The notes: generated from the letters alone by a model not told the origin. A stretch of 64,000 nucleotides of DNA from Streptomyces sp. NBC_01235 (GCF_035989285.1 NZ_CP108513.1:6758001-6822000), one strand, 5' to 3'; numbered from the stretch's first letter, positions 53,809 to 62,811 are shown. Made by a program: numbers and translations.

Positions 53809-55593
53809 CTAGCCCTGCCTGCGGGTCCTTCGGGCCGTGTACAGCTTCCAGGTGGCGAAGGCCAGGGGGAGTTCCAGGATCCAGACGCCCACGACCGCGT
53901 CCCACTCCGGGTTGGTGGCCGCGGACTCGTCGGCGGTGATCACCGCGCAGAGCAGGCCCCAGGCGGCTGCCAGGAGGCCCACGAGCCAGAGGGCGGTGGT
54001 CCAGCCCCAGGTGGAGCGGCCGCCGGCGGAGGACTGTGGGGCCGGGGTCCGCTTGCGGGGCTGGGGGATGCGGTCGGGCTCGCGGGCCGGCATCCGTACC
54101 GTCGACTGTGGGGCGACCGCCGCGTCCAGTGCCGCTATCCGGTCCGGGGTCACTCCCCGGTACAGGGTGGGCTCCACCGTGACCGAGAAACCGTCGTGGC
54201 CGGTGAGAGTGCGGGCGCCGTCGGGACGGGTGGTCATCGCCGCGATGGCGTCGTAGCGGACGGTGATCGGGCCCCTCGGGGTCAGGAGGCTCACGCCCTC
54301 GGCGCCGATGACCAGGGTGACCTGTTCGTCCTCCAGGGACTGGTGACGGGTGCCGGTGACGGAGGTCGTGGAGAACTGGGGGGCGAGGGTGAAGCCCGCC
54401 CAGTCGACGCCCCCGCCGGGGACCTGGAGCAGCGCGCCGTCCCAGGTCTCGCGGGCGACCTGGCGCAGGTCGTCCGGCGTCACCGCGTTCAGCTCCGCCT
54501 TGTGCTGCTCGGGGGTGAGGATGCGGTGCCCGAGCAGCAGGCTCAGCGCATACGAGGGGAGGGTGGCGGCGCCGAGGTCGGGGGTGTCGTACATCTTGAG
54601 GAGTTTGGTGCGGACGGAGTCCAGTTCCGACTGCTCGATGCGGCCCGCGCGAAGGCGGGCGAGCGTGTCGACGAAGCCGCCGACGACCGCGTCCTGCTTC
54701 TGCGGCAGGGAGTCGGCGTACGCGGTGAGGGTGGCGAAGTCGGCGTCGCGCGGGGTGTAGTCGGCCTCCGCGGAGTAGGAGTAGCCGCCCTCCTGGCGCA
54801 GGTCCTGGAAGAGGGCCCGGCCGAGGACGTCCGCGAAGACGCTGGCGGCGGTGGAACGGCGCAGGACGGCGGTGAGGACGACGTGGCCGTCGTCGCCGCT
54901 GATGTACGCGGGGGTGGTGGGCAGCGCGCTGGTCGCGGTGGGGGCGGGGAAGCGGGTGCCCTGGGGGAGGGTGAGGTCCAGGCCCTCGGGCACGTGGTCG
55001 CTGGTGATCCACAGCACCGCGTTGTCCCTGGTGAAGCGGGTCTGCGCCCAGTGACGTACCTGATCGGGCGTCAGGCTCCAGGTGCCCAGCTCGTTGTAGC
55101 TGGTCAGGCCGTAGCTCTGGGCGCCGTAGCGCCACAGCGGCATCTGCTGCCGGGGGCCGCCGCCGTGGCCGGCCGCCTCCGTGCGGAGGATCTCCTTCTC
55201 CGTCTCCAGCCGTTCCATCGGCAGGTCGCGCAGCCCCGCGCACACGCTGTTGAGGTACTTGACGACCTCCTCCTCGCTGCCGGTGACGTGGAAGAGGGTG
55301 TACGTGTTCGCCGTCGCGCCGTTGTAGTGCAGGTCGGACAGGCCGAGGCGGTGCAGGGCGAGGTGCTCGACGAGGTGGGTGATGCCGGCGGTGGCGAGGG
55401 TCTCGTCGGCGCGGCCCACCCGGAAGAAGAGACCGGCGGTGATCTCGTTGCCGGAGGAGGGGGCGTAGAGGGTGGGGATGTGCTGGGTGGTGGTGTGGGA
55501 GACCAGGCCGGAGAGGGCCGTGAGAGCGGCCAGGCCGTTGTCGTTGTCGTTGCCGAGGTTGTCGTGCTCGTGCTCGTGCAGGTTCGTGGTCAT
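53809..55593 (-). CDS. M16 (insulinase-like) metallopeptidase with C-terminal membrane anchor
   Basis: The 594-aa protein has the inverted zinc motif HxxEH in ITHLVEHLALHRL at about residue 73, and the downstream Glu region MERLETEKEILRTEA. The second M16 half-domain contains RALFQDLRQEGGYSYSAEAD, where R/Y residues bind substrate. It then has a PH-like beta segment (TLVIGAEGVSLLTPRGPITV) and two C-terminal membrane helices (WTTALWLVGLLAAAWGLLCA and AVVGVWILELPLAFATWKLY). Only one M16 pair is present, so it would dimerise. ATG 55593 overlaps the stop of the DUF4034-like gene upstream. Confidence 0.82.
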   Translation of the reverse strand: MTTNLHEHEHDNLGNDNDNGLAALTALSGLVSHTTTQHIPTLYAPSSGNEITAGLFFRVGRADETLATAGITHLVEHLALHRLGLSDLHYNGATANTYTLFHVTGSEEEVVKYLNSVCAGLRDLPMERLETEKEILRTEAAGHGGGPRQQMPLWRYGAQSYGLTSYNELGTWSLTPDQVRHWAQTRFTRDNAVLWITSDHVPEGLDLTLPQGTRFPAPTATSALPTTPAYISGDDGHVVLTAVLRRSTAASVFADVLGRALFQDLRQEGGYSYSAEADYTPRDADFATLTAYADSLPQKQDAVVGGFVDTLARLRAGRIEQSELDSVRTKLLKMYDTPDLGAATLPSYALSLLLGHRILTPEQHKAELNAVTPDDLRQVARETWDGALLQVPGGGVDWAGFTLAPQFSTTSVTGTRHQSLEDEQVTLVIGAEGVSLLTPRGPITVRYDAIAAMTTRPDGARTLTGHDGFSVTVEPTLYRGVTPDRIAALDAAVAPQSTVRMPAREPDRIPQPRKRTPAPQSSAGGRSTWGWTTALWLVGLLAAAWGLLCAVITADESAATNPEWDAVVGVWILELPLAFATWKLYTARRTRRQG

Positions 55594-56579
55594 CGGTTGC
55601 CGCCTCCCCGGCTTTCCAGCGCGGCCTTGCGGGACTTGAGGTACGCCGACTTCTTGTCGGGCAGGTACTGCCAGGGGAACTCGGACGCGCGGTCGCCGAG
55701 GAAGGCGAAGTGCGGGGCCGCGTCCGCGAAGTGGCCGCCGAGCGAGAAGGCGAACGCGAACGCGTTGTGCGCGCCGATCGAGTTCCAGTCGGGCCGGTGA
55801 TCGGGGTGCAGTACGGAGACCTGGGCGGCGTGGCGCAGGTCGTCGCGGACCGGTACGCCCCGCATGTAGGCGGCGTCCTCGCCGCTGTCCAGATCCAGCC
55901 AGTGCTCGATGTGGGCGAGGGCGACCAGGGCGCCGGAGTTCGAACCGTCGGGGGCGGCGGTCGCGCACTCGCGGGCGAAGCCGTGCGCCGCGTCCCAGGA
56001 GCCGCTCCACTTCGGGCACAGCTGCTGGAGCAGCTGCGTCTGGGCGCGGTAGTGGTGGGGGTGGTGGGCGGACAGCCGGTCGTAGCGGCGGCGGGCCTCC
56101 GTCTGGCCCAGTTGCAGGCCGCGGGCGGTCATCAGGCGGGCGGTCCAGGCGGGGGCGTACGCGGGCTGCTCGGCGCACACCTCGATCAGCAGCTGCTCGG
56201 CCCGGCGCAGCCAGTCGTGGAACTGGGTGAACTGCTCCCGAGAGACGTGCTGGGCGCGGGCGCCGCTGCGGATGTCCCAGCCGATGTAGACGTACCGCTC
56301 GGCGAGGAGCGCGCGCGGGAGCGGGTCGCCGGGGAGGTCGGCGGCCGCCCGCTCCAGGAAGTTCTCGACGCCGGGGATGTCGGCGAGGAGGCTGGAGGCC
56401 GAGGCGAGCCGGTCGACGGAGTCGAGCGCCGCGAAGTAGGCCCGGACCGCCGGCCAGTCCCCGGCCTGCGCGGCGGTGCGCAGCGGGATCAGCTCGGGTG
56501 TGTTGTCGTACGGGTCGAATGTCGGCCCCGACGAGCCCGTGTCGGCACCCATGGGTATGCCGCTGGTGGTGCTGGTCAT
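55590..56579 (-). CDS. DUF4034-like helical-repeat protein
   Basis: The 329-aa soluble protein has tetratricopeptide-like helix pairs: LRRAEQLLIEVCAEQPAYAP, TEARRRYDRLSAHHPHHYRA and LLQQLCPKWSGSWDAAHGFA. The LCPKWSGS phrase and order resemble DUF4034 proteins, which have no defined function. ATG 56579 starts MTSTTSGIPMGADTG with GGAGGAATG just upstream. It ends by overlapping the M16 peptidase start by 4 nt (ATGA), so the two are translationally coupled. Confidence 0.7.
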   Translation of the reverse strand: MTSTTSGIPMGADTGSSGPTFDPYDNTPELIPLRTAAQAGDWPAVRAYFAALDSVDRLASASSLLADIPGVENFLERAAADLPGDPLPRALLAERYVYIGWDIRSGARAQHVSREQFTQFHDWLRRAEQLLIEVCAEQPAYAPAWTARLMTARGLQLGQTEARRRYDRLSAHHPHHYRAQTQLLQQLCPKWSGSWDAAHGFARECATAAPDGSNSGALVALAHIEHWLDLDSGEDAAYMRGVPVRDDLRHAAQVSVLHPDHRPDWNSIGAHNAFAFAFSLGGHFADAAPHFAFLGDRASEFPWQYLPDKKSAYLKSRKAALESRGGGNR

Positions 56580-56732
56580 TCCTCCGCCCCCTGGCGTCAC
56601 TGTCCGCGGCGCGCGGGCTGGCCCCCCAGGGCGCGCGGCGGTGTTCGTCTTCGTCTTGACGTTCCTCTTGACGTGATCAAGTCGCCGCAGGCTAGCAGCC
56701 GCCTGTGACAGCACGGCCGTAGGGTGCTCGGC

Positions 56733-57104
56733 ATGAGCATCATCGGGGTCGGTATCGACGTGGCCGAGATCGAGCGGTTCGCGGCGTCGCTGGAACGGAC
56801 GCCGGGACTCGCCCAGCGGCTTTTTCTGGAGAGCGAGTTGTTGCTGCCGAGCGGGGAGCGGCGGGGGGTCGCCTCGCTGGCGGCGCGGTTCGCGGCGAAG
56901 GAGGCGCTGGCCAAGGCGCTGGGGGCGCCGCCCGGGCTGCTGTGGACGGACGCGGAGGTGTATGTCGAGGACAGCGGGCGCCCCCGGTTGCGGGTGCGGG
57001 GGAGTGTCGCCGCGCGGGCGGCCGAACTGGGGGTTCAAGGGTGGCATGTGTCGTTGAGTCATGACGCGGGGGTCGCCTCGGCGGTGGTCGTGGCCGAGGG
57101 GTGA
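56733..57104 (+). CDS. acpS: Holo-[acyl-carrier-protein] synthase
   Basis: The 123-aa transferase moves 4'-phosphopantetheine from CoA to acyl carrier proteins. The motifs are [14 protein letters not shown] (Asp for Mg2+), [13 protein letters not shown] (Glu for Mg2+) and [21 protein letters not shown] 56733 is preferred; an in-frame GTG lies 9 nt upstream. It is divergent from the DUF4034-like gene, and nnrD follows 62 nt later. Confidence 0.96.
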   Translation: MSIIGVGIDVAEIERFAASLERTPGLAQRLFLESELLLPSGERRGVASLAARFAAKEALAKALGAPPGLLWTDAEVYVEDSGRPRLRVRGSVAARAAELGVQGWHVSLSHDAGVASAVVVAEG

Positions 57105-57166
57105 GGTGAGCCGGAGGTGGGCGGAGCGGGTGCGGGGGCGGGGGTGTTCGCGAGAAACTCGACGGC

Positions 57167-58606
57167 ATGCGTACTGCCTACTGCGTCGAGACCGTCCGTC
57201 GTGCCGAGCGGGAGCTGATGGCCCGGGTTCCTGAAGGGGCCCTCATGCAGCGGGCCGCCGCCGGGCTCGCCGCCGCGTGTGCGGATCTGCTCGGGCGGGT
57301 GTACGGGCGGCGCGTCGTGCTGCTGGTCGGCAGTGGGGACAACGGGGGTGACGCCCTGTATGCCGGGGCGCGGCTCGCCCGGCGGGGGGCGGGGGTCACC
57401 GCGGTGCTGCTGGCGCCCGAGCGCACGCATGCCGGAGGGCTGGCGGCCCTGCGGCGGGCCGGTGGGCGCACGGTCGCGTCCGACGGCGCCGAGGAGGTCG
57501 TCCGGCGGGCCGACATCGTGCTCGACGGCATCGTCGGGATCGGGGGGAAGGGCGGGCTGCGGCCGGAGGCGGCCGCGCTGGCCGCGGTCGTCGCCGAGGC
57601 GCGGGCCGTCGTCGTCGCCGTCGATCTGCCCAGTGGTGTCGACGCCGACACCGGTGAGGTGCACGGGAGTGCGATCCGCGCCGACCTGACCGTCACCTTC
57701 GGCACGCACAAGCCGGGGCTGCTCGTCGATCCCGCGCGGGAGTACGCCGGGTCGGTGCGGCTCGTCGACATCGGGCTCGGGGACGAACTGCCCGCCGAGC
57801 CCGAGCTGGAGGCCCTGCAACACGCGGACGTGGCCGCCCTGCTGCCGGTGCCGGGCGGGGAGAGCGACAAGTACCGGCGGGGCGTCGTCGGGATCGCGGC
57901 CGGATCCGCCCGTTACCCCGGGGCCGCCGTGCTGGCCGTCGCGGGGGCGCTGCGCGGCGGGGCGGGGGCCGTGCGGTACGTCGGGCCGGCCGGCGACGCG
58001 GTCGTCGCGCGGTTTCCCGAGACGCTCGTGTCCGACCAGGGGCCGAAGCAGGCCGGGCGGGTGCAGGCGTGGGTCGTCGGGCCGGGGGCCGGGGACGACG
58101 CGGGGACGGTGGCGGAGGTGCTGGCCGCCCAGGTGCCGGTGCTGATCGACGCGGACGGGCTGCGGCTGGCGGACGCCGCCGCGGTGCGGGGGCGTACCGC
58201 GCCGACGTTGATGACGCCGCACGCCGGGGAGGCGGCCGCGTTGCTGGGTGTGGCGCGCGAGGAGGTGGAGGGGGCCCGGCTGGCGTCGGCGCGGGAGCTT
58301 GCGGCGCGGTACCGGGCGACCGTGCTGTTGAAGGGGTCGACGACGTTGGTCGCGGAAGCGGGGGGTGCGGGCGTGGTGCGGGTGAACGCCACCGGGACGG
58401 CCTGGCTGGCCACGGCCGGGAGCGGGGACGTCCTGTCGGGGCTCGCGGGGTCGTTGCTGGCGGCCGGGCTGAGCGCGCTGGACGCGGGGAGCGTCGGGGC
58501 GTATCTGCACGGGCTGGCCGGGCGGTTCGCGGCGGTGGGGGCGCCGGTGGGGGCGCATGACGTGGCCGAGGCGGTTCGGGAGGCCTGGCGGGACGTACGG
58601 GGGTAG
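57167..58606 (+). CDS. nnrD: Bifunctional NAD(P)H-hydrate epimerase / ADP-dependent dehydratase
   Basis: The 479-aa fusion repairs hydrated NAD(P)H. The N-terminal YjeF_N epimerase domain has LLVGSGDNGGDALYAGARLA and VDLPSGVDADTGE. The C-terminal ribokinase-like dehydratase has VVGPGAGDDAGTV, LMTPHAGEAAALLG, LLKGSTTLVAEA and NATGTAWLATAGSGDVLSGL, where the Asp is catalytic. The pairing with acpS and alr is the usual actinobacterial order. Confidence 0.96.
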   Translation: MRTAYCVETVRRAERELMARVPEGALMQRAAAGLAAACADLLGRVYGRRVVLLVGSGDNGGDALYAGARLARRGAGVTAVLLAPERTHAGGLAALRRAGGRTVASDGAEEVVRRADIVLDGIVGIGGKGGLRPEAAALAAVVAEARAVVVAVDLPSGVDADTGEVHGSAIRADLTVTFGTHKPGLLVDPAREYAGSVRLVDIGLGDELPAEPELEALQHADVAALLPVPGGESDKYRRGVVGIAAGSARYPGAAVLAVAGALRGGAGAVRYVGPAGDAVVARFPETLVSDQGPKQAGRVQAWVVGPGAGDDAGTVAEVLAAQVPVLIDADGLRLADAAAVRGRTAPTLMTPHAGEAAALLGVAREEVEGARLASARELAARYRATVLLKGSTTLVAEAGGAGVVRVNATGTAWLATAGSGDVLSGLAGSLLAAGLSALDAGSVGAYLHGLAGRFAAVGAPVGAHDVAEAVREAWRDVRG

Positions 58607-58613
58607 GGGGCCT

Positions 58614-58723
58614 GTTTCTCGCCCCGCCGCCCTTACCCGTTCCCATCCCCTGGGGGCTGCTGCCCCCAGACCCCCGGTCCGGCCCTGAAGGGGGGTCGTC
58701 CTCAAACGCCCCGGGCGGGCTGA
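58614..58723. repeat. Dispersed Streptomyces-type intergenic repeat, copy 2
   Basis: The same ordered blocks as at 40497-40601: GCCCCGCCGCCCTTACCCG, CTGGGGGCTGC, CAGACCCCCG, GTCCTC and CGGGCTGA. CTGGGGGC and GCCCCCAG here form a perfect inverted repeat. Both copies follow the stop codon of a gene (map, nnrD) in the same orientation. Confidence 0.65.
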
Positions 58724-58783
58724 AAGGGTGACCTCGCCGCGCGGCAGCTCCGGCGCCCATCACCGTCGCGTTTCCCTGATCAT

Positions 58784-59692
58784 GTGATCAGCGTGCGAAC
58801 CCGTCGTCGAAGCACCGTCCTTCTCCTTGCCGCCGTCGCTCTTCTCCCCGTCGCCCCCATCGCCCGCGCCGCCCCCGCTCCCCGGCCCTGGCAGATCGGC
58901 ACGCCCGACCAACTGCTCGCCCCCGGGGTGTACGAGCCGACCGCCGCCGAGGACGCCGTCGAGCCGCGGGACGCCGTCGAGCCGCGGGACGCCGTCGAGC
59001 CGCGGGACGCCGTCGAGCCGCGGGACGCCGTCGAGCCGTGGGACGTGGTCGAGGGGACGCACGCACGCGTCGAGTACGTGCCGCCGGAGGGGGCCGCCGC
59101 GCGGGTGGCGTGCAGCAAGCGGGCCGGGCCGTATCAGCGGGCGGTCGAGCGGTGGCTGAGGCTGACGGTGGACGGGAAGCAGTCCGCCGCCGACTGCCGG
59201 GCGATCCGCGCGTTCCAGCAGACGCGGAAGATCAAGCCCGCGATCGGGTTCGCGGGCCCCGTGACCTGGGCGCGGATGCAGCTCATCTCCGCCGGGAAGA
59301 ACCCGAACGCGAAGAAGCAGTGCCCGGTGCGGGCGTACCGGGTCGCCTGCGTCGATCTCGACCGGCAGGTGACCTGGGTGCAGAAGGGGACGAAGGTCGT
59401 CTTCGGGCCCGTGTCGATGCGGAGCGGACGGGCGGCCCACCCGACCCGCAAGGGGTGGCACACCGTCTACTGGCGGCACAGGAACCATGTGTCGACCCTC
59501 TACAACACCCCCATGCCCTACGTCCAGTTCTTCGACGGCGGAGAGGCCTTCCACGCCGTCTACGCAACCATCCACACCACCATCGGCTCCATGGGGTGCG
59601 TCAACCTCACCCTCGGTGACGCGCGCACGCTGTGGGGCGTGCTGAAGAAGGGCGACCGGGTCTACGTGTGGGGGCACCGGCCCGGTACCTAG
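58784..59692 (+). CDS. L,D-transpeptidase (YkuD domain) with repeat region
   Basis: The 302-aa secreted enzyme makes 3-3 peptidoglycan crosslinks. It has a signal peptide (RTRRRSTVLLLAAVALLPVA, cleavage near ARA-AP) and five tandem DAVEPR/W units at about residues 57-86. A peptidoglycan-binding-type helical segment follows (YQRAVERWLRLTVDGKQSAA, CRAIRAFQQTRKIKPAIGFA). The YkuD domain has His264 and the catalytic Cys272 in HTTIGSMGCVNLTLGDA. The usual SHGC is replaced by SMGC. GTG 58784 is chosen; a GTG three codons later is an alternative. Confidence 0.85.
   Translation: MISVRTRRRSTVLLLAAVALLPVAPIARAAPAPRPWQIGTPDQLLAPGVYEPTAAEDAVEPRDAVEPRDAVEPRDAVEPRDAVEPWDVVEGTHARVEYVPPEGAAARVACSKRAGPYQRAVERWLRLTVDGKQSAADCRAIRAFQQTRKIKPAIGFAGPVTWARMQLISAGKNPNAKKQCPVRAYRVACVDLDRQVTWVQKGTKVVFGPVSMRSGRAAHPTRKGWHTVYWRHRNHVSTLYNTPMPYVQFFDGGEAFHAVYATIHTTIGSMGCVNLTLGDARTLWGVLKKGDRVYVWGHRPGT
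58952..59041. repeat. Five 18-bp coding tandem repeats (DAVEPR)
   Basis: GACGCCGTCGAGCCGCGG is repeated at 58952, 58970, 58988 and 59006 with no differences, then once at 59024 with a single change (CCGTGG). It encodes (DAVEPR)4-DAVEPW in the linker of the transpeptidase. Perfect identity at DNA level points to recent expansion. Confidence 0.95.
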
Positions 59693-59726
59693 GGGGCTGT
59701 CCGAGCGCTCTGAGACACTGGGCGCG

Positions 59727-60890
59727 ATGAGTGAGACTGCCAACCCGCCCGCCGCCCCGTCGCGCGCCCGTGCCGAGATCGACCTGGCCGCGCTGCGGGC
59801 CAATGTGCGGACCCTGCGCGCCATGGCACCGGGCGCGGCGTTCATGGCCGTGGTGAAGGCCGACGGGTACGGGCACGGGGCCCTGCCGTGTGCCCGTGCG
59901 GCCGTCGAGGCCGGCGCCACCTGGGTGGGCACCGCCACGCCCGAGGAGGCGCTGGCGCTGCGCGCGGACGGCGGGCTGCCGGCCGACGTCAGGATCATGT
60001 GCTGGCTGTGGACTCCGGGCGGGCCCTGGCGGGAGGCCGTCGAGGCCGACCTCGATGTGTCCCTGAGCGGGCTCTGGGCGCTGCGGGAGGTCGAGGAAGC
60101 GGCGCGGGCCGCCGGGCGGGCCGCCCGGGTGCAGCTCAAGGCCGACACCGGGCTCGGGCGCAACGGCTGTCAGCCCGCCGACTGGCCCGAGCTGGTCGGC
60201 CAGGCCCTGCGGGCCGAGGAGGCCGGGCTGGTCCGCGTCACCGGGCTGTGGTCGCACTTCGCCTGTGCCGACGAGCCCGGGCATCCCTCCATCGCCGGCC
60301 AGCTCGGGCGTTTCCGCGAGATGGTGGCGTACGCCGAGCGGCAGGGCGTGCGGCCCGAGGTGCGGCACATCGCCAACTCGCCGGCCACGCTGACGCTCCC
60401 GGAGACCCACTTCGACCTGGTCCGCCCGGGCATCGCGATGTACGGCCTCTCGCCCAGCCCCGAGCTGGGCTCCTCCGCCGACTTCGGGCTGCGTCCGGTG
60501 ATGACCCTCGCGGCCTCGCTGGCCCTGGTGAAGCACGTCCCGGGCGGGCACGGCGTGAGCTACGGCCATCACTACGTCACCCCTGGTGAGACCACCCTCG
60601 GGCTGGTACCTCTCGGCTACGCCGACGGTGTTCCGCGGCATGCCTCCGGGACCGGCCCGGTGCTGGTCGGCGGCAAGTGGCGGACGGCCGCCGGGCGCAT
60701 CGCGATGGACCAGTTCGTCGTCGACCTCGGGGGCGACGAACCCGGGCCCGGCGCGGAGGCGGTCCTCTTCGGACCCGGCGACCGCGGCGAGCCCACGGCG
60801 GAGGACTGGGCGCAGGCGGCCGGAACCATCGGGTACGAGATTGTCACGCGCATCGGAACGCGCGTTCCCCGCGTCTATGTGAATGAGTGA
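59727..60890 (+). CDS. alr: Alanine racemase
   Basis: The 387-aa PLP enzyme makes D-alanine for peptidoglycan. The cofactor Lys44 is in FMAVVKADGYGHGALP. The phosphate-binding and dimer regions include KADTGLGRNG and HIANSPATL, and the catalytic Tyr of the other subunit lies in HGVSYGHHYVTPGETTLGLV. GIAMYGLSPSPELG is also typical. ATG 59727 follows the transpeptidase by 34 nt, so co-transcription of two wall genes is likely. Confidence 0.97.
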   Translation: MSETANPPAAPSRARAEIDLAALRANVRTLRAMAPGAAFMAVVKADGYGHGALPCARAAVEAGATWVGTATPEEALALRADGGLPADVRIMCWLWTPGGPWREAVEADLDVSLSGLWALREVEEAARAAGRAARVQLKADTGLGRNGCQPADWPELVGQALRAEEAGLVRVTGLWSHFACADEPGHPSIAGQLGRFREMVAYAERQGVRPEVRHIANSPATLTLPETHFDLVRPGIAMYGLSPSPELGSSADFGLRPVMTLAASLALVKHVPGGHGVSYGHHYVTPGETTLGLVPLGYADGVPRHASGTGPVLVGGKWRTAAGRIAMDQFVVDLGGDEPGPGAEAVLFGPGDRGEPTAEDWAQAAGTIGYEIVTRIGTRVPRVYVNE

Positions 60891-60944
60891 CAAGACGGGT
60901 AACCCGCAGTCAGTGCACGGGCATCGGCCGAACAGGAGCGGTAC

Positions 60945-62183
60945 GTGAGCGAGAGCAGTGCGGAGGCAGTGGCGAGTGCCGCCTCGGCGGCCGTCGCCGC
61001 CGCCTCCGCCACGGGGGCGGGCGGCTGGCGCCGGGCGACCGGCATCGCCGGCGCCGCGATAGGCGTGATCGCCGCGGGCGCCGCGGCCGGTGTCGCCCTG
61101 GAACGGATGACCGTGGGGCGGGGGATGCGGGCCAAGGCCCGGCTCGTCCTCGACTCCGCGGGGCCCTACGGCGGACTGCGCGGCACCCCGGGCAAGGCGT
61201 ACGCCGACGACGGCACCGAGCTGTACTACGAGGTGGACGACGTCGAGCCGCAGGGGGGACCGGCGAACCGGCGGCGCAGGCTCTTCGGGCGCAAGGCCCC
61301 GCTCCCGGTCACCGTCGTCTTCAGCCACGGCTACTGCCTCAGCCAGGACTCCTGGCACTTCCAGCGGGCGGCCCTGCGGGGCGTGGTGCGGACCGTGCAC
61401 TGGGACCAGCGCAGTCACGGCCGGTCCGGGCGCGGCAACGCCCAGGTGCGGGACGGTGTGCCGGTCAGCATCGACCAGCTGGGGCGGGACCTGAAGTCCG
61501 TCATCGACGCCGCCGTGCCCGAGGGGCCGATCGTGCTGGTCGGGCACTCCATGGGCGGGATGACGGTGATGGCCCTGGCCGCGCTGTACCCCGAGCTGAT
61601 CCGTGAGCGGGTCGTCGCCACCGCCTTCGTCGGGACGTCGTCCGGGCGGCTCGGCGAGGTCAACTTCGGGCTGCCGGTCGCCGGCGTGAACGCGGTGCGG
61701 CGGGTGCTGCCGGGGGTGCTGAAGGCGCTCGGGCAGCAGGCGGCCCTGGTGGAGAAGGGGCGCCGGGTCACCGCCGATCTCTTCGCCGGGATCATCAAGC
61801 GGTACTCGTTCGCGTCGCGGGACGTGGATCCGGCCGTGGCGCGGTTCGCCGAGCGGATGATCGAGGCCACGCCCATCGACGTGGTCGCCGAGTTCTACCC
61901 GGCCTTCACGGACCACGACAAGACCGAGGCGCTGGCCTGCTTCACCGACATGCCGGTGCTGGTACTGGCCGGGATCGGGGACCTGGTCACGCCGAGCGAG
62001 CACAGCGAGGCGATCGCCGACGCGTTGCCGGGCGCCGAATTGGTCCTGGTGCCGGATGCCGGGCACTTGGTGATGCTGGAGCACCCGGAAGTCGTCACCG
62101 ACCGCCTCGCCGATCTGCTCGCCCGCGCGGGGGCGATACCCATCACCGCTACGGTGAATGGCTGTGACTCCGCCTCCTCCTGA
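60945..62183 (+). CDS. Alpha/beta hydrolase
   Basis: The 412-aa protein has an Ala/Gly-rich N-terminus with one hydrophobic segment (ATGIAGAAIGVIAAGAAAGV) that may anchor it. The hydrolase core follows: VFSHGYCLSQDSWHFQ (oxyanion region), WDQRSHGRSG, nucleophile Ser202 in VLVGHSMGGMTVMAL, Asp in VLAGIGDLVTPSEH and His in VPDAGHLVMLEHPEVV. The substrate cannot be predicted. GTG 60945 follows GGAGCGGTAC. It lies between alr and tsaE, as in other streptomycetes. Confidence 0.88.
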   Translation: MSESSAEAVASAASAAVAAASATGAGGWRRATGIAGAAIGVIAAGAAAGVALERMTVGRGMRAKARLVLDSAGPYGGLRGTPGKAYADDGTELYYEVDDVEPQGGPANRRRRLFGRKAPLPVTVVFSHGYCLSQDSWHFQRAALRGVVRTVHWDQRSHGRSGRGNAQVRDGVPVSIDQLGRDLKSVIDAAVPEGPIVLVGHSMGGMTVMALAALYPELIRERVVATAFVGTSSGRLGEVNFGLPVAGVNAVRRVLPGVLKALGQQAALVEKGRRVTADLFAGIIKRYSFASRDVDPAVARFAERMIEATPIDVVAEFYPAFTDHDKTEALACFTDMPVLVLAGIGDLVTPSEHSEAIADALPGAELVLVPDAGHLVMLEHPEVVTDRLADLLARAGAIPITATVNGCDSASS

Positions 62184-62271
62184 CGGAGGTGGCTTCCAGC
62201 CCTCGGCTGCGGTCCGGCCCGAACCGACCCCTTGCGGGGTGTGATCAATGTACTACTGCGAGTGAGTGACG

Positions 62272-62811
62272 ATGGAAGAAAACGCGACATCGCCCCGGTC
62301 TGTTCGGCTGGTCGTCAACTCGCCCCAGCAGATGGGGGAGTTGGGTCGCCGTCTGGCCAAGCTGTTGCGCGCCGGCGATCTCGTGATGCTCAGCGGGGAG
62401 CTCGGCGCGGGCAAGACGACGCTCGCCCGTGGGCTCGGCGAGGGGCTCGGGGTCCGGGGCGCCGTGACCTCCCCGACCTTCGTGATCGCCCGCGTCCACC
62501 CCTCCCTCTCGGCCGGTCCGCCGCTCGTCCACGTCGACGCGTACCGCCTGGGCGGCGGGCTCGACGAGATGGAGGACCTGGATCTGGACGTCTCGCTGAC
62601 CGACTCGGTGATCGTCGTGGAGTGGGGCGAGGGCAAGGTCGAGGAGCTGACCGACGACCGGCTCCAGGTCCGTATCCACCGGGCCGTCGGCACTGCGTCC
62701 TTCCGGGGGACGACCCCCGGACCCCCGGAGGCGGACGAGGTGCGGCACGTCACCGTCACCGGGCTCGGTGAGCGGTGGGCTTCGGCGGACCTGAGCGTGC
62801 TCTCGGCCTGA
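62272..62811 (+). CDS. tsaE: tRNA threonylcarbamoyladenosine biosynthesis ATPase TsaE
   Basis: The 179-aa ATPase supports TsaB/TsaD in making t6A37 on tRNA. The Walker A motif is SGELGAGKTTLARGLGEGLG, VTSPTFVIARVHPS and HVDAYRLGG follow, and the switch region is VIVVEWGEG. ATG 62272 was chosen; a GTG 6 nt upstream is also possible, and the ribosome site is weak. Partner tsaB begins 1.1 kb downstream. A small ACCCC/GGGGT hairpin (62227-62240) lies upstream. Confidence 0.95.
   Translation: MEENATSPRSVRLVVNSPQQMGELGRRLAKLLRAGDLVMLSGELGAGKTTLARGLGEGLGVRGAVTSPTFVIARVHPSLSAGPPLVHVDAYRLGGGLDEMEDLDLDVSLTDSVIVVEWGEGKVEELTDDRLQVRIHRAVGTASFRGTTPGPPEADEVRHVTVTGLGERWASADLSVLSA

Noticed and set aside
52499..55243. 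914-codon minus-strand frame across glmS and the M16 region
   Set aside because: Arg/Pro/Gly-rich shadow that crosses two well-supported genes on different frames.
55594..56178. N-terminal extension of the M16 peptidase frame
   Set aside because: It overlaps the DUF4034-like gene completely and is Arg/Pro-rich; the 4-nt overlap start at 55593 fits better.
58952..59041. Possible CRISPR-like repeat array
   Set aside because: The 18-bp units are adjacent without spacers and translate to a clean peptide repeat inside a gene.
62157..62243. 28-codon frame between the hydrolase and tsaE
   Set aside because: Too short, Pro-rich, overlaps the end of the hydrolase gene and has no ribosome site.
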